In this document: positions 45,916 through 54,883 of the stretch, in pieces
Layout: the number at the start of each line of letters is the position of its first letter
Numbering within the stretch: position 1 is the first letter of the stretch
DNA from: an uncultured Pseudomonadota bacterium
GTDB lineage: Bacteria > Myxococcota_A > Bradymonadia > Bradymonadales > Bradymonadaceae
Length of the DNA stretch: 64,000 bases
Direction: 5' to 3'
Assembly: GCA_913057905.1 (NCBI GenBank)
Contig: CAJXPB010000002.1
Location: 310,001-374,000 of the forward strand
Translations under genes and position numbers: made by a program
Notes under the pieces: model-generated
Told to the model about the DNA's origin: nothing
The model's database searches: none
The model's input: only the letters and a program-made list of their open reading frames with translations

Positions 45916-47133
45916 ATGAGCGGCGAGTCCGAGACCTCCGAAGAGATCCCGGTGGAGTTCCAGCGCCACTGGCTGCTGGAGCCGGGGACCACGTACCTGA
46001 ATCACGGGGCGTTCGGGGCGTGTCCCAAGCGAGTGCTTCGCCGACAGAGCGAACTCCGGACGCAATTCGAGCGACAGCCGACCCGGTTTTTCGAGCGAGA
46101 GATCGTCGGCCTCTTCGACCATGCCCGGGCCGAACTGGCGTCGTTTGTCGGATGCGACACCGATGGCCTGGCGTTCGTGCCAAACGCCACCACGGGCATC
46201 AACTCCGTGCTGCGTTCCCGTCGTTTCGACCCGGGCGACGAACTGTTGGTCACCGACCAGGCCTACCGGGCCTGCCGAAACGCCGTCGACTTCGTGGCCG
46301 ACCGAGCCGGCGCTCAGGTCGTCACCGCCGACGTCCCCTTTCCGGTCGACGGCCCCGAGGCGATCGTCGAGGCGATTCTCGATGCGACGACCCCTCGTAC
46401 GGAACTGGCGCTGATCGAGCACGTCGCCAGCGACACCGGGCTGATCTGGCCGGTCGACGAGATCTGCGAGACCCTCGACGATCGCCACGTCGACACCCTG
46501 GTCGACGGTGCCCACGCTCCCGGGATGGTCGACCTCGATGTCGAATCGATCGGCTGCACCTACTACACGGGGAATTGCCACAAGTGGATGTGCGCTCCAA
46601 AGGGGGCCGCCTTTCTGTGGGTGGAACCCCACGAGCGCGATGACGTCCACCCGACGACGATCAGCAACGGCTACGGCCAGCAGCGCGAGGACCGATCCTC
46701 GTACCACCTGGAGTTCGACTGGATGGGCACCGCCGACCCGTCGCCGTATCTGTGCGTGCCCGAGGCGATGGACTTCCTGGGCGAACTCGTGCCCGGCGGC
46801 TGGGACGGTCTCAGAGAGCACAACCACGAGTTCGCCGTACAAGCCCGGCGACGCATCTGCGAACTTCTGGGGATCGATGAGCCGACACCCGACGACCTGA
46901 TCGGCTCGCTGGCCGCCGTGCCGCTGCCCGACCGCGATCCCGACGCCGAACTCGACGACTTCGGACGAGACCGGCTGACCCGGACGCTCTCCGAGGAGCA
47001 TGGCATCGAAGTTCCCATCAAGACCTGGCCGGAGGCGCCGCAACGATTGCTGCGCGTCTCCGCCCAGATCTACAACACGGAGCAAGACATCGACCGGCTG
47101 GTCGACGCGCTGGACCACGAGCTGAATCAGTAG
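45916..47133 (+). CDS. Class V aminotransferase-fold PLP enzyme (isopenicillin-N-epimerase-like)
   Basis: The 405-residue PLP enzyme begins with the epimerase-like block TTYLNHGAFGACPKRVL. PLP contacts are in FVPNATTGINSVL and LVDGAHAPGMVDLDV, and the lysine that binds PLP is in YYTGNCHKWMCAPKGAAFL. This belongs to the class V group that includes CefD-like epimerases and cysteine desulfurase relatives. The substrate is unknown; beta-lactam biosynthesis is not implied. It follows hisS after seven bases and is probably cytoplasmic. Confidence 0.85.
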   Translation: MSGESETSEEIPVEFQRHWLLEPGTTYLNHGAFGACPKRVLRRQSELRTQFERQPTRFFEREIVGLFDHARAELASFVGCDTDGLAFVPNATTGINSVLRSRRFDPGDELLVTDQAYRACRNAVDFVADRAGAQVVTADVPFPVDGPEAIVEAILDATTPRTELALIEHVASDTGLIWPVDEICETLDDRHVDTLVDGAHAPGMVDLDVESIGCTYYTGNCHKWMCAPKGAAFLWVEPHERDDVHPTTISNGYGQQREDRSSYHLEFDWMGTADPSPYLCVPEAMDFLGELVPGGWDGLREHNHEFAVQARRRICELLGIDEPTPDDLIGSLAAVPLPDRDPDAELDDFGRDRLTRTLSEEHGIEVPIKTWPEAPQRLLRVSAQIYNTEQDIDRLVDALDHELNQ

Positions 47134-47186
47134 GACATCGAAGCGCATCTCACCTCCGGCTTACTCCCCTCTTGAGTGGACCTGAG

Positions 47187-47696
47187 ATGCAACGTCACCA
47201 ACTGGCGATTATCATTCTGGGCGGCGGGCTCCTCCTCGCGGGCCCGACCGGCTGCGACACGCCACGGGCCGGCGCCAACGAGGAGCTCGCCGACGCCTCG
47301 GACCAGACCCCATCGAAGGAGACCGACGTGTATCCCCTGGAGCCACATGCATGGAAGAGTCGCCCGGTCGTCATCTTTGCCCCCGGCCGGGACGACGAGA
47401 CCTACCGGGAGCAGATGGCGCACTTCAAGAATAATATGGAGGGAGTACGCGACCGGGATATCGTCGTCTTCCATGTCTTCAGCCGCACCAAGGGCTTTGG
47501 ACCCGATGGACCCATCTCCGACGACGCCCTGCGACGGCTATGGGATCGATTTCAGCCCACGGATCCCTTCACCGTGATCCTGGTCGGCAAGGATACCACC
47601 GAGAAGCTGCGCCAGGACGAGGTGCTCACGGCCGATGCGTTGTTCGAGACCATCGACGCCATGCCGATGCGCCAGCAGGAGATGTCCGACGACTAA
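47187..47696 (+). CDS. DUF4174 lipoprotein
   Basis: The 169-residue protein has a signal peptide ending in a lipobox (LGGGLLLAGPTGC). The body matches DUF4174 (SRPVVIFAPGRDDETYREQM, RDIVVFHVFS, FTVILVGKDTTEKLR), a small thioredoxin-like alpha/beta domain without the CxxC active site. Function is unknown. A TTG start at 47172 is possible. It ends in a four-base overlap with the convergent histidine-kinase-like gene. Confidence 0.75.
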   Translation: MQRHQLAIIILGGGLLLAGPTGCDTPRAGANEELADASDQTPSKETDVYPLEPHAWKSRPVVIFAPGRDDETYREQMAHFKNNMEGVRDRDIVVFHVFSRTKGFGPDGPISDDALRRLWDRFQPTDPFTVILVGKDTTEKLRQDEVLTADALFETIDAMPMRQQEMSDD

Positions 47697-48712
47697 TCGT
47701 CGGTCACCATCGGCCAGTGGACCCAGTTGACAAATCCACCGTCGATGAGTCGCGCCCCGACGTGGCCCTCCTCGACGGCACCCGCCGCCCCGACCCCGTA
47801 GGCGAACCCGACGAAGGTCCCGCAGATGCGCAGCCCCAGGCCGGATCCGCTGGTGGTGTAGTCGTCCAAAAACAACGAGGAGAGGTCCCGACCGCCGAAA
47901 CGCTCCTCGAGGGATCGGGCGCGCTCATCGTCGACTCGATTGGCCACGGCGATGCGTAGATGACGGGGCCTGGCGGCGGGAACCGCCGTCAGATACAGTT
48001 CGATTCGACCGTCGGCGGTCCCCTCCACGGCGTTGTTCATCATGTTGTAGACGACCCGATCGAGGGCGGCGAACTCGACGCAGCGATCCGAGATCGGCCC
48101 TTCGTACCCCGCCTCGACCGACACCTCGACCGGCCGACCCTCCCCGTCGACAAGCTCCGTGCGCTTCCACTTCTCGACGATCAGCGCGGCCTCGTGGATC
48201 TTTTCCTGGGAGTCCCGTTGGTAGGCCTTCGGATCGAGATCGGGGATCGCGTTGCGCATGATCTTCGTGTGATCCCGCACCCGCAGATAGATCTTCGAGA
48301 CCTGCTCATCGTCGAGTTTGCCCGCCTCGGCCAACTGAAGGCCCGAGACCAACTGCGCAAGCGCGCCGCCCTTGAGATCGTGGCGTACCTGGCTGAATCG
48401 CTCGGCGTCGATCTCGGGGTCGGACGGCTCGTCGATCCCGCGCGCCCACTCGACCAGTCTCTTCCAGCCGCAGTCGTCCAGAAAGTCCGAGATGATGGTG
48501 CGCACCCGGCCGGTCTCCCTTCGATCGATCGATTCGAGTTGGTCCTGCAGGGTCATCAGGGCCCCGTAGAGCCGCTCGACGCGGCGACGGTCCGGTTGTT
48601 TGAAGGCATCCAGCGATACCGAGAGGTGTCGCCCGCCGTAGCGTTCACCCCGGCTGTACTCCAGATCCGAGGGTGCGAGGTCGAGCACCTGCTGTTCGGT
48701 CAATTGGCTCAT
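47693..48712 (-). CDS. Histidine-kinase-like protein without sensor or membrane domains
   Basis: The 339-residue soluble protein has a phosphoacceptor-like helix with RHDLKGGALAQLVSGLQLAE, an N box, VYNMMNNAVEG, and a G2-like SGSGLGLRICGTFVG. This gives the HisKA plus HATPase_c order. The G1 (DxGxG) box is not clear, so ATP hydrolysis may be weak or lost. The N-terminal ~100 residues are helical with no recognised sensor. It may be an intracellular sensor kinase or an atypical phosphotransfer protein; no response regulator is nearby. The weak ribosome site leaves the start uncertain. Confidence 0.72.
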   Translation of the reverse strand: MSQLTEQQVLDLAPSDLEYSRGERYGGRHLSVSLDAFKQPDRRRVERLYGALMTLQDQLESIDRRETGRVRTIISDFLDDCGWKRLVEWARGIDEPSDPEIDAERFSQVRHDLKGGALAQLVSGLQLAEAGKLDDEQVSKIYLRVRDHTKIMRNAIPDLDPKAYQRDSQEKIHEAALIVEKWKRTELVDGEGRPVEVSVEAGYEGPISDRCVEFAALDRVVYNMMNNAVEGTADGRIELYLTAVPAARPRHLRIAVANRVDDERARSLEERFGGRDLSSLFLDDYTTSGSGLGLRICGTFVGFAYGVGAAGAVEEGHVGARLIDGGFVNWVHWPMVTDD

Positions 48713-48802
48713 GGGCTGTCACAGAAAGGTCGCGTGAATCGATCCGGCAGCGAGTTGCATCCCTCGATCGGACTGCTCAGATGCCGGCACCTGAAGGAAA
48801 CC

Positions 48803-49306
48803 ATGACGTCGAGACCCGAACCTATCGAACCCGAGCCCGGACAGGAATCGGTCTGGGACTACCCGCGGCCGCCTCGTCTGGAGCCCGTCGACCAACGGTT
48901 GCGGGTGTTCTTTGGTGGCGAACTCATCGCCGAGACCACCGATGGCTGGCGGGTCCTCGAGACCAGCCACCCTCCGAACTACTATTTTCCACCGGCGGAC
49001 GTCCACTTCGACTTTTTGCGCAGGATCGACGATCGGCGCACCGTCTGCGAGTGGAAAGGGCGCGCTCACTACTACGACATCGCCGTCGACGGGAGCGTCT
49101 CCCGTCAGGCCGCCTGGGGCTACGACTCGCCGACCGATGCATTTTCGGAGCTCGCCGGCGCCGTCGCCTTTTACGCCGGCCGCCTGGACGAAGCCTACGT
49201 CGGCGACGCACTCGTCAGCCCCCAGCCAGGTGGCTTCTACGGCGGATGGGTAACCCCCGACGTCGTCGGCCCATTCAAGGGAGAACCCGGCAGTCGGGGA
49301 TGGTGA
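48803..49306 (+). CDS. DUF427 domain protein
   Basis: The 167-residue cytoplasmic protein belongs to DUF427. It has the typical VRVFFGGELIAET-like strand (RLRVFFGGELIAETTDG), LETSHPPNYYFPPADV, RTVCEWKGRAHYYDIAVDG and AAWGYDSPTDAFSELAGAVAFY. The domain is a small beta-barrel of unknown function found widely in actinobacteria and proteobacteria. ATG 48803 is preceded by GAAGGA. It lies between two minus-strand genes and is a single-gene unit; a longer ORF in this frame runs through the opposite-strand kinase gene and is not real. Confidence 0.8.
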   Translation: MTSRPEPIEPEPGQESVWDYPRPPRLEPVDQRLRVFFGGELIAETTDGWRVLETSHPPNYYFPPADVHFDFLRRIDDRRTVCEWKGRAHYYDIAVDGSVSRQAAWGYDSPTDAFSELAGAVAFYAGRLDEAYVGDALVSPQPGGFYGGWVTPDVVGPFKGEPGSRGW

Positions 49307-49316
49307 ACGGGCACGC

Positions 49317-50807
49317 TCAGAGCATGGGGCTGGCGAGGTGAGCCAGGGCGTCGCGAAACTTGGTCAGCTTGGCGATGTTTTCCATCTGTTCGAGGTCGAT
49401 CTCGGTACTCTCGGCGATGTCCGCCCGAAACATGTCGGCCAGCCGCTGGTTGACCTCGCGGGAGGCGACGAACCCGCCGACCTCGAAGTTGATCTCAAAG
49501 CTCCGTACATCGACGTTCGCGCTGCCCAGAAAGCTGAAGCGGTCGTCGATAATCAGCGCCTTCCCGTGGAGCACGCGGGGCTGGTACTCCCAGATCCGAA
49601 CGCCGCGCTTCAGAAGAGCGGTATAGTAGGAGCGAGATGCGTAGCGCACCAGCGGAACGTCGCCGTCCAGCGGCAGCACCAGACGCACCTCGACGTCCCT
49701 CTGTTCGGCCGCCTCGAGCGCCTTGAGGATGTCGCCGCCGGGCACGAAATAGGGGGTCGTAATCCAGACGCGATCGCGGGCGCTACTGATGGCATGGTAG
49801 AAGGCGTCGTGCATCACGCTTCGTTCATTGTCGGGCCCGCTGGCGAGGACGGCCAAACTGGCGGAGTTCGTATCGAACGAGCCTCCCGATTCGGCCGACT
49901 CCCCTTCATCCGGCATCTTCAGATACTCTTCGCTGGCCAGCTTCTCGTCGGTGGCAAAATACCAGTCGTCCAGAAAGACCTCGTGGAAATCCCGGACGGC
50001 CGGGCCTCGCACGCGCATCCCCAGGTCGTGCCACAGCGACTCGTACTCCTCGCCGACATTCATCCCGCCGGTGAAGGCTTCGCGGCCGTCGCAGACGACG
50101 AGCTTGCGGTGATTTCGAAAATTGAAGGTCGGCTGCCAGGCGAAGTACCGGGGGGGCAGAAAATAGCCGACCTTGGCACCCGCCTCCTCCAGATCTGGAG
50201 CCAGTTGCTTGCGAAATCTCGGGCTTCCCCAGGGATCGACGAGCACGCGGACCTCCACGCCCTCTTTGGCCTTCTCGACAAGCAGGTCTTTCATCCAGAC
50301 GCCCGTCGAGTCGTATTGCCAGATGTAGAACAGAAGATGGACGTAATGGTCGGCCCGCTCGATCATGTCGCGCAGCCCGCGGAAGCCGGCCTCGCCATCG
50401 ACGAGCACCTCGACGCTGTTGTCGCCAGTGGGTCCGCCGAGTTTCAGGGGGCCATAATCCCGAAACAACCCGTGCGGCAGCAGCGGGGAAAACTGCTGGC
50501 GAGCCACCTCGGCGGCCTCGATCTCGCGGGCATCCAGAGCCTGTTCGAACTCTTCGGTGCTCGTTCGCCGCGCGCGCTGTTTGCGCTCGAGGCGCTCTAC
50601 ACCGATCAACCACCAGAAGATGAAGCCGACGTACGGCAGAAAGAACAATGCGAGCATCCAGCTCAGCGCCGACACGGGACGGCCGGATCGTTTCAACAAC
50701 ACCGACGGCGCCGAGGCCCACGCCAGAATATCGGCCACCACCAGCAGGTAGAATCCGGGGATCGGGCCGAAATCGGCGTCGAAGACGACATGTAGCAGAG
50801 CGTGCAT
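49317..50807 (-). CDS. cls: Cardiolipin synthase (phospholipase D family)
   Basis: The 496-residue inner-membrane enzyme has two N-terminal transmembrane helices (FYLLVVADILAWASAPSVLL, ALSWMLALFFLPYVGFIFWW). Two phospholipase-D HKD motifs follow: NHRKLVVCDGREAFTGGMN and LHGKALIIDDRFSFLGSAN, each with the histidine, lysine and aspartate in place. It joins phosphatidylglycerol molecules to make cardiolipin. Length matches bacterial ClsA. It is divergent from a small membrane-protein gene. Confidence 0.92.
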   Translation of the reverse strand: MHALLHVVFDADFGPIPGFYLLVVADILAWASAPSVLLKRSGRPVSALSWMLALFFLPYVGFIFWWLIGVERLERKQRARRTSTEEFEQALDAREIEAAEVARQQFSPLLPHGLFRDYGPLKLGGPTGDNSVEVLVDGEAGFRGLRDMIERADHYVHLLFYIWQYDSTGVWMKDLLVEKAKEGVEVRVLVDPWGSPRFRKQLAPDLEEAGAKVGYFLPPRYFAWQPTFNFRNHRKLVVCDGREAFTGGMNVGEEYESLWHDLGMRVRGPAVRDFHEVFLDDWYFATDEKLASEEYLKMPDEGESAESGGSFDTNSASLAVLASGPDNERSVMHDAFYHAISSARDRVWITTPYFVPGGDILKALEAAEQRDVEVRLVLPLDGDVPLVRYASRSYYTALLKRGVRIWEYQPRVLHGKALIIDDRFSFLGSANVDVRSFEINFEVGGFVASREVNQRLADMFRADIAESTEIDLEQMENIAKLTKFRDALAHLASPML

Positions 50808-50886
50808 CTAGAGTGGGTATCCTCCGAAGAGCATCCGAGCTATTCTTGGTTTGTGTTAACGTCCCACACGTGCCTAAGACAGTCTC

Positions 50887-51336
50887 ATGCCTGAACCCTA
50901 TCCTTTCCCAGACGGCGAAGAGCCTCAAGACTCCGATCTACTTCTGTGGATTTTCTGGATCTCTCTCTGGATGGCCGTCGGCGGGGAAATTGCCCTCTTC
51001 ATGTTGGCGGACGTCGGAAGCAGATCGACCCAGGTCGCCGGATCGCTGCATAGGATGACTCCCATCCAGACGGCCACACTGATCGGCATCGCACTGACGA
51101 TGACGACTCTGTCTGCAGTGGTCTTCTGGAAGCGACTGGCGGGCGGGGGCATGGCGACGGCCTTGATCAGTTGGATGCTCGGCAAGAGCGTCGCCATCAC
51201 CGGGCTCGTCGCCTTCCAGTTGGCCGGCTCCCACGTCTACTTCTGGCCCTTTCTGGGGGTGTTCGCCGGGGTGATGCTCGTGATGAACCCGACCCAGTTC
51301 GAGGCGCCGGAGCGTCCCTCCTCTCCACGGGGTTGA
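50887..51336 (+). CDS. Small four-helix membrane protein
   Basis: The 149-residue protein has a short polar N terminus and about four hydrophobic helices (LLLWIFWISLWMAVGGEIAL, TATLIGIALTMTTLSAVVFW, MATALISWMLGKSVAITGLV, FWPFLGVFAGVMLVM). No family is recognised. The layout resembles small ATP-synthase-I-like or DoxX-like proteins but with no diagnostic motif. It is first of a plus-strand run that continues with a TonB-like lipoprotein and the YebC regulator. Confidence 0.65.
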   Translation: MPEPYPFPDGEEPQDSDLLLWIFWISLWMAVGGEIALFMLADVGSRSTQVAGSLHRMTPIQTATLIGIALTMTTLSAVVFWKRLAGGGMATALISWMLGKSVAITGLVAFQLAGSHVYFWPFLGVFAGVMLVMNPTQFEAPERPSSPRG

Positions 51337-51396
51337 TCCCTGCGGGTCGGCGGGCGACACTGTGATCCGTCGATGTGACTTCTGACCGACGAACCG

Positions 51397-51927
51397 ATGC
51401 CGACACACCTTTTCTACCACACGGTTTTCTGGACTCTCGTCGTTTGCCTGGGATCGGCCGCCTGCCAGACGAGCGGCGATCCGCCCGACGACCAGGCCCC
51501 CGCTCCGGCGTATCGTTCCGTCGAAGACACGCCCGACGAAGAGACCGAACCCAACCAGCCCGAGTCGAGCTCCGCCGGGTCCGCCGAGAAGCCGTCGGCC
51601 TCGGTTCGCTCGAAGGCGCGGGAGTACCAGAGCACGATCGTCGAGGCGCTTCACGAAGAGTGGACCCCGCCGACGATGGATCCTCAGCGTCTCGACACAC
51701 TCGGAACACGGGTCGTCGTGTACGTCCGAATGAACGAAAAGGGAAAGATCGTCTCGTACGAGTTCCAGCAAAAGAGCGGGTCGGCCCCGTTCGACCAGAG
51801 TATTCGCGAATGTCTGGAGACGTTCAGAGGGGACGATGGTAACACGCTGCCGATGCCCGAGAATGCGCGCCTGCAAAAGGCCCTGGTGCGACACGGCATG
51901 AATCTGCGAAACTGGCTGGTCGAATGA
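51397..51927 (+). CDS. Lipoprotein with TonB/TolA-like C-terminal domain
   Basis: The 176-residue protein has a lipobox-like N terminus (FWTLVVCLGSAAC), a Pro/Glu/Ser-rich linker, and a C-terminal domain from about residue 75 (HEEWTPPTM, TRVVVYVRMNEKGKIVSYEF, APFDQSIRECLETF). That domain follows the TonB_2 pattern shared by TonB and TolA. Unlike classical TonB there is no inner-membrane helix; anchoring is by lipid. It may link outer-membrane parts to another complex, but no ExbB/D or Tol genes are nearby. Confidence 0.7.
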   Translation: MPTHLFYHTVFWTLVVCLGSAACQTSGDPPDDQAPAPAYRSVEDTPDEETEPNQPESSSAGSAEKPSASVRSKAREYQSTIVEALHEEWTPPTMDPQRLDTLGTRVVVYVRMNEKGKIVSYEFQQKSGSAPFDQSIRECLETFRGDDGNTLPMPENARLQKALVRHGMNLRNWLVE

Positions 51928-51956
51928 TCCCCTGCACCGATACGGAGCAACGACCC

Positions 51957-52718
51957 ATGGCAGGTCACAGTAAATGGGCCAACATCAAGCACAAGAAGGC
52001 CCGTCAAGATAAAAAGCGAGCCAAACGGTTCGCCAAATTATCCAAGAAGATCACCTCGGCGGCCCGTCGAGGTGGCGGCGACCCTGAATTCAACGCCGAA
52101 CTGCGCGTCTTCGTCGACAAGGCGAAGGACGCCAACATGCCCAAAGACAACATCGAGCGCGCCATCAAGAAGGGGACCGGCGAGCTCGACGGCGTCTCGT
52201 ATATCGACTTCAACTACGAGGGATACGGCCCCGGCGGGGTGGCGATCTATGTCACGGGTTCTACCGACAATCGGAACCGATCGGTCTCCGAGATCCGCCA
52301 TATGTTCGAATCACACGGCGGCAAACTCGGCGAAGACGGTTGCGTCAACTGGATGTTCAATGACCGCGGAATCATCAGCATCGACGAAGACGAGGTCGCC
52401 GATGCCGACGAGCTGATGATGCTCGCCGTCGAACAGGGCGCCCTCGATTTCGAGCAGGACGACGGGGTGGTCACCATGACCACCGAAGTCCCCGACTTCA
52501 TCGCCCTTCGAGAGGCCACCGTCGACAGCGGTGTCGACGCGTTCATCACGGACGAAATTACAAAGATCGCCGACTCGCACGTCTCGCCGGACGTCTCGAC
52601 AACCCGGACCAATATCGATCTCATCGAATCACTCGAGGACCACGACGACGTCGAGAACGTCTATCACAACCTCGAGCTATCCGACGAAGCCGCCGAAGCG
52701 ATGGAACAAGAGGGGTAA
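51957..52718 (+). CDS. YebC/PmpR-family regulatory protein
   Basis: The 253-residue protein has the three-domain YebC layout: the basic N-terminal MAGHSKWANIKHKKARQDKK, the central DANMPKDNIERAIKKGTGE with YEGYGPGGVAIYVTGSTDNR, and the C-terminal ferredoxin-like part. YebC proteins act as transcription regulators, and recent work also gives some a role at ribosomes stalled on proline runs. The start at 51957 is chosen because the domain begins there; an in-frame start at 51924 overlaps the preceding gene. It is followed two bases later by a small membrane protein. Confidence 0.93.
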   Translation: MAGHSKWANIKHKKARQDKKRAKRFAKLSKKITSAARRGGGDPEFNAELRVFVDKAKDANMPKDNIERAIKKGTGELDGVSYIDFNYEGYGPGGVAIYVTGSTDNRNRSVSEIRHMFESHGGKLGEDGCVNWMFNDRGIISIDEDEVADADELMMLAVEQGALDFEQDDGVVTMTTEVPDFIALREATVDSGVDAFITDEITKIADSHVSPDVSTTRTNIDLIESLEDHDDVENVYHNLELSDEAAEAMEQEG

Positions 52719-52720
52719 TC

Positions 52721-53230
52721 ATGGCGTCGGTTCGACTCAGGCCCCGTTTTGAGCTGAGCGTCTCGCTGGACTCCGACCGGGTCCTGGAACGCTTTCGCGA
52801 ACTCCTCCGAGATCCGGAGGTCCGCTGCACGGGTGACGTCCACTCCGACCACGTCGACCTCGGCATCCCTGACGATCGTCAGCACTTCTGGTCGCCGTTC
52901 TTAAAGATCGTCGTCCGCTCGACGGATCGAGGCGCACGGCTGGAGGGCCATTTTGGCCCGAATTCCAACGTCTGGACGATGTTCCTGGGTATCTACGCCT
53001 TTTTCGCTTTCAGCGGACTCGCCGGGATCGTCGTGGGATTTTCCCAGTGGACCCTGGGCCAAACGCCCACCGGCTTCTGGGTCGCCGGCGTTTGCACGAT
53101 CCTCTATCTGGTCGCCTACGGCGTCGCCCTGTTCGGCCAGTACTTAGCCAGCGATCAGATGGACCACCTCTCGGAGGTCGTCCACGAGACCTTCGACGAC
53201 ACGGTCGTGCGCGAACCCCCCTCCGCATGA
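52721..53230 (+). CDS. Membrane protein of unknown function, two helices
   Basis: The 169-residue protein has an N-terminal soluble part of ~75 residues (SVSLDSDRVLERFRELLRD, FLKIVVRSTDRGARLEGHFG). Two transmembrane helices follow (MFLGIYAFFAFSGLAGIVVG, WVAGVCTILYLVAYGVALFG) and then a short C-terminal helix. The layout is like proteins with a lipid- or SRPBCC-type small domain at the membrane, but no family is recognised. It is two bases downstream of the YebC gene and likely co-transcribed. Confidence 0.65.
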   Translation: MASVRLRPRFELSVSLDSDRVLERFRELLRDPEVRCTGDVHSDHVDLGIPDDRQHFWSPFLKIVVRSTDRGARLEGHFGPNSNVWTMFLGIYAFFAFSGLAGIVVGFSQWTLGQTPTGFWVAGVCTILYLVAYGVALFGQYLASDQMDHLSEVVHETFDDTVVREPPSA

Positions 53231-53266
53231 GGACACAGCGGCGTCGGACACGGCTTCTGCGGTAGA

Positions 53267-54004
53267 TTACCCGGCGGCTTCGGCGAGCCCGCCCTGGGCT
53301 TCGCCGAAGCGGCACATGCCCACACGCGGGGAGTTGGCCGTCGGCAAGAACTCCTCTCCGTCGTGCTCGTGATCCTGAGCGCACTCCTCACACATCACGC
53401 CGTCGCCTTCGATGCCGCACTGCTTGCAGACCCACTCGGCGGGCTCGCCACACTCGACGCAGGTCCATTCCGGCTCATCGTTTTGCGCGACCATCAGCGC
53501 TTTGCCCCAGGCGATCTTGTGGTCGTCGTCGAACTCTTCGACGTCCGGGTAGGGGCATTCCTCGATCATCTTGAGGCTCAGCTCCGTGGGTTGGTTGAAG
53601 TCGTATTCGAAGCTGAACTCTTCGCCGTCATCCAGCAGCGCGAAGAGCTTGGGAGCCAACGACCCGGTCGGCGTGCCGTGGGCCGGACCCGAACTTCCTC
53701 CGTGGCTCTCGAAGCGCTGCCCCTTGATTCGAAAGGCCGTCAGGTGGCCGCAGCAGTCGACCCAGGCTTCACGCAGAAACTGGTCCAGATCGACGAGCTG
53801 TTCGGAGCGAGGGATCAGGAAATAGGTCCAGAAATCGGGCCTCTGGTCGCTTTTGGCTCCGACCAGGTAGCCGCGACTGGGCGTCTTGCGGGATGAGGGT
53901 GGCGGCGCGTCGTCGAGACATGAGCGAAGATGATCGGCCATCTCGCCGTAGTCGAGAGAGTCACCGCACACGAAGCATTCACCGTTGTTGACGTCGTCTG
54001 TCAT
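53267..54004 (-). CDS. Plasmid pRiA4b ORF-3-like protein with zinc-binding ends
   Basis: The 245-residue soluble protein begins with a C2H2-like zinc unit (CFVCGDSLDYGEMADHLRSC). Its core matches the pRiA4b ORF-3-like fold (YFLIPRSEQLVDLDQFLREA, LDDGEEFSFEYDFNQPTELS). It ends with Cys-rich ribbons (CVECGEPAEWVCKQCGIEG, VMCEECAQDHEHDG). Similar domains occur as accessory proteins of mobile elements and as free-standing proteins; function is unknown. ATG 54004 follows GGAGGT; the longer ORF reaching 54265 is rejected. No mobile element is present. Confidence 0.72.
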   Translation of the reverse strand: MTDDVNNGECFVCGDSLDYGEMADHLRSCLDDAPPPSSRKTPSRGYLVGAKSDQRPDFWTYFLIPRSEQLVDLDQFLREAWVDCCGHLTAFRIKGQRFESHGGSSGPAHGTPTGSLAPKLFALLDDGEEFSFEYDFNQPTELSLKMIEECPYPDVEEFDDDHKIAWGKALMVAQNDEPEWTCVECGEPAEWVCKQCGIEGDGVMCEECAQDHEHDGEEFLPTANSPRVGMCRFGEAQGGLAEAAG

Positions 54005-54166
54005 CGAGCACCTCCGAGTAATCCAACGTGAACTCCGTCCACGAAAAGACACACACTGGCGTGGCAACGTCAACCCTACAACCCCCGTCATCGTCCGAAC
54101 AGGGGTCGACCAGCGAGCCGAGATCCGTACAATGCAGCATAGATAGCTGGACGATTCAGGGAAGCA

Positions 54167-54883
54167 ATGCGTCGCAAAGCCCTCTTGAAACTCGGCATCA
54201 ACGGCCTGACCGCCGCCGGCGGTGGCCTGTCGGTGCTGGCCATTGCGCTGGCCTTCTACGAACAACCCAGGGCTGCGCTGGTGTTGATGGGCGTGGCCAC
54301 GGTGGTCGACGCCATCGACGGGTCACTGGTGCGCGTCTTGGGGCTCGAAGAGACCGCCGTCCGCTACGACGGCGAGCGACTCGACGAGTACGCCGACCTG
54401 ATGACCTTTGTGATCGCCCCGGTGACATTCGCCTGGGCAACCGATGTCTTGCCCTTCGATCCCTGGGGTATCGGCGCGGGTATGGTCGTCATCGGCGTCT
54501 CGTTTTTGCAGTTTTCCCGAACCGACAATAAGACCGAAAACGCCTTCTGGGGATGGCCCTCTTACTGGAATATTCTGTATTTTTACGGCTGGGGAGCTGA
54601 ACTCACCGCTCCCTGGATGATCGGGATCAGCCTCGCCTTGAGCGCGGCGGTCTTCGCCCCGGTGCCTTTCATTTATCCATCAAAACTCGACACCCTGAAA
54701 CGGCTCACGCTGACCGGCGGGTTTCTTTGGCTGGGTCTGCTGATCGCATGGCTTCTTATCCCCTCGATGGGCGACCACTGGCTGTGGATTTCGCTCGTCT
54801 ACCCGGCGTACTACCTGGGACTCTCCTTCGCACTGTACCCCCGACTCAAGAAGGAAGCTCGTAGCTTCCCCCACAAGGAATGA
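54167..54883 (+). CDS. pcs: Phosphatidylcholine synthase
   Basis: The 238-residue inner-membrane enzyme has the CDP-alcohol phosphotransferase motif DAIDGSLVR...GERLDEYAD, with the Asp-Gly pair and the spaced catalytic aspartates. It also has the Pcs-specific FSRTDNKTENAFWGWPSYWN. Pcs condenses choline with CDP-diacylglycerol to make phosphatidylcholine directly. About seven or eight hydrophobic helices are present. In the motif, the usual alanine before the arginine is valine. The thioesterase gene begins within its last codons (ATGA overlap), so the two are coupled. Confidence 0.78.
   Translation: MRRKALLKLGINGLTAAGGGLSVLAIALAFYEQPRAALVLMGVATVVDAIDGSLVRVLGLEETAVRYDGERLDEYADLMTFVIAPVTFAWATDVLPFDPWGIGAGMVVIGVSFLQFSRTDNKTENAFWGWPSYWNILYFYGWGAELTAPWMIGISLALSAAVFAPVPFIYPSKLDTLKRLTLTGGFLWLGLLIAWLLIPSMGDHWLWISLVYPAYYLGLSFALYPRLKKEARSFPHKE

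Noticed and set aside
45916..47133. Beta-lactam biosynthesis gene (isopenicillin N epimerase)
   Set aside because: Only fold-level similarity to the epimerase group is visible and no other beta-lactam genes are present.
53267..54004. Mobile-element remnant because of the pRiA4b ORF-3-like domain
   Set aside because: No transposase, inverted terminal repeats or target duplications surround it, and the domain is often found in ordinary chromosomal genes.
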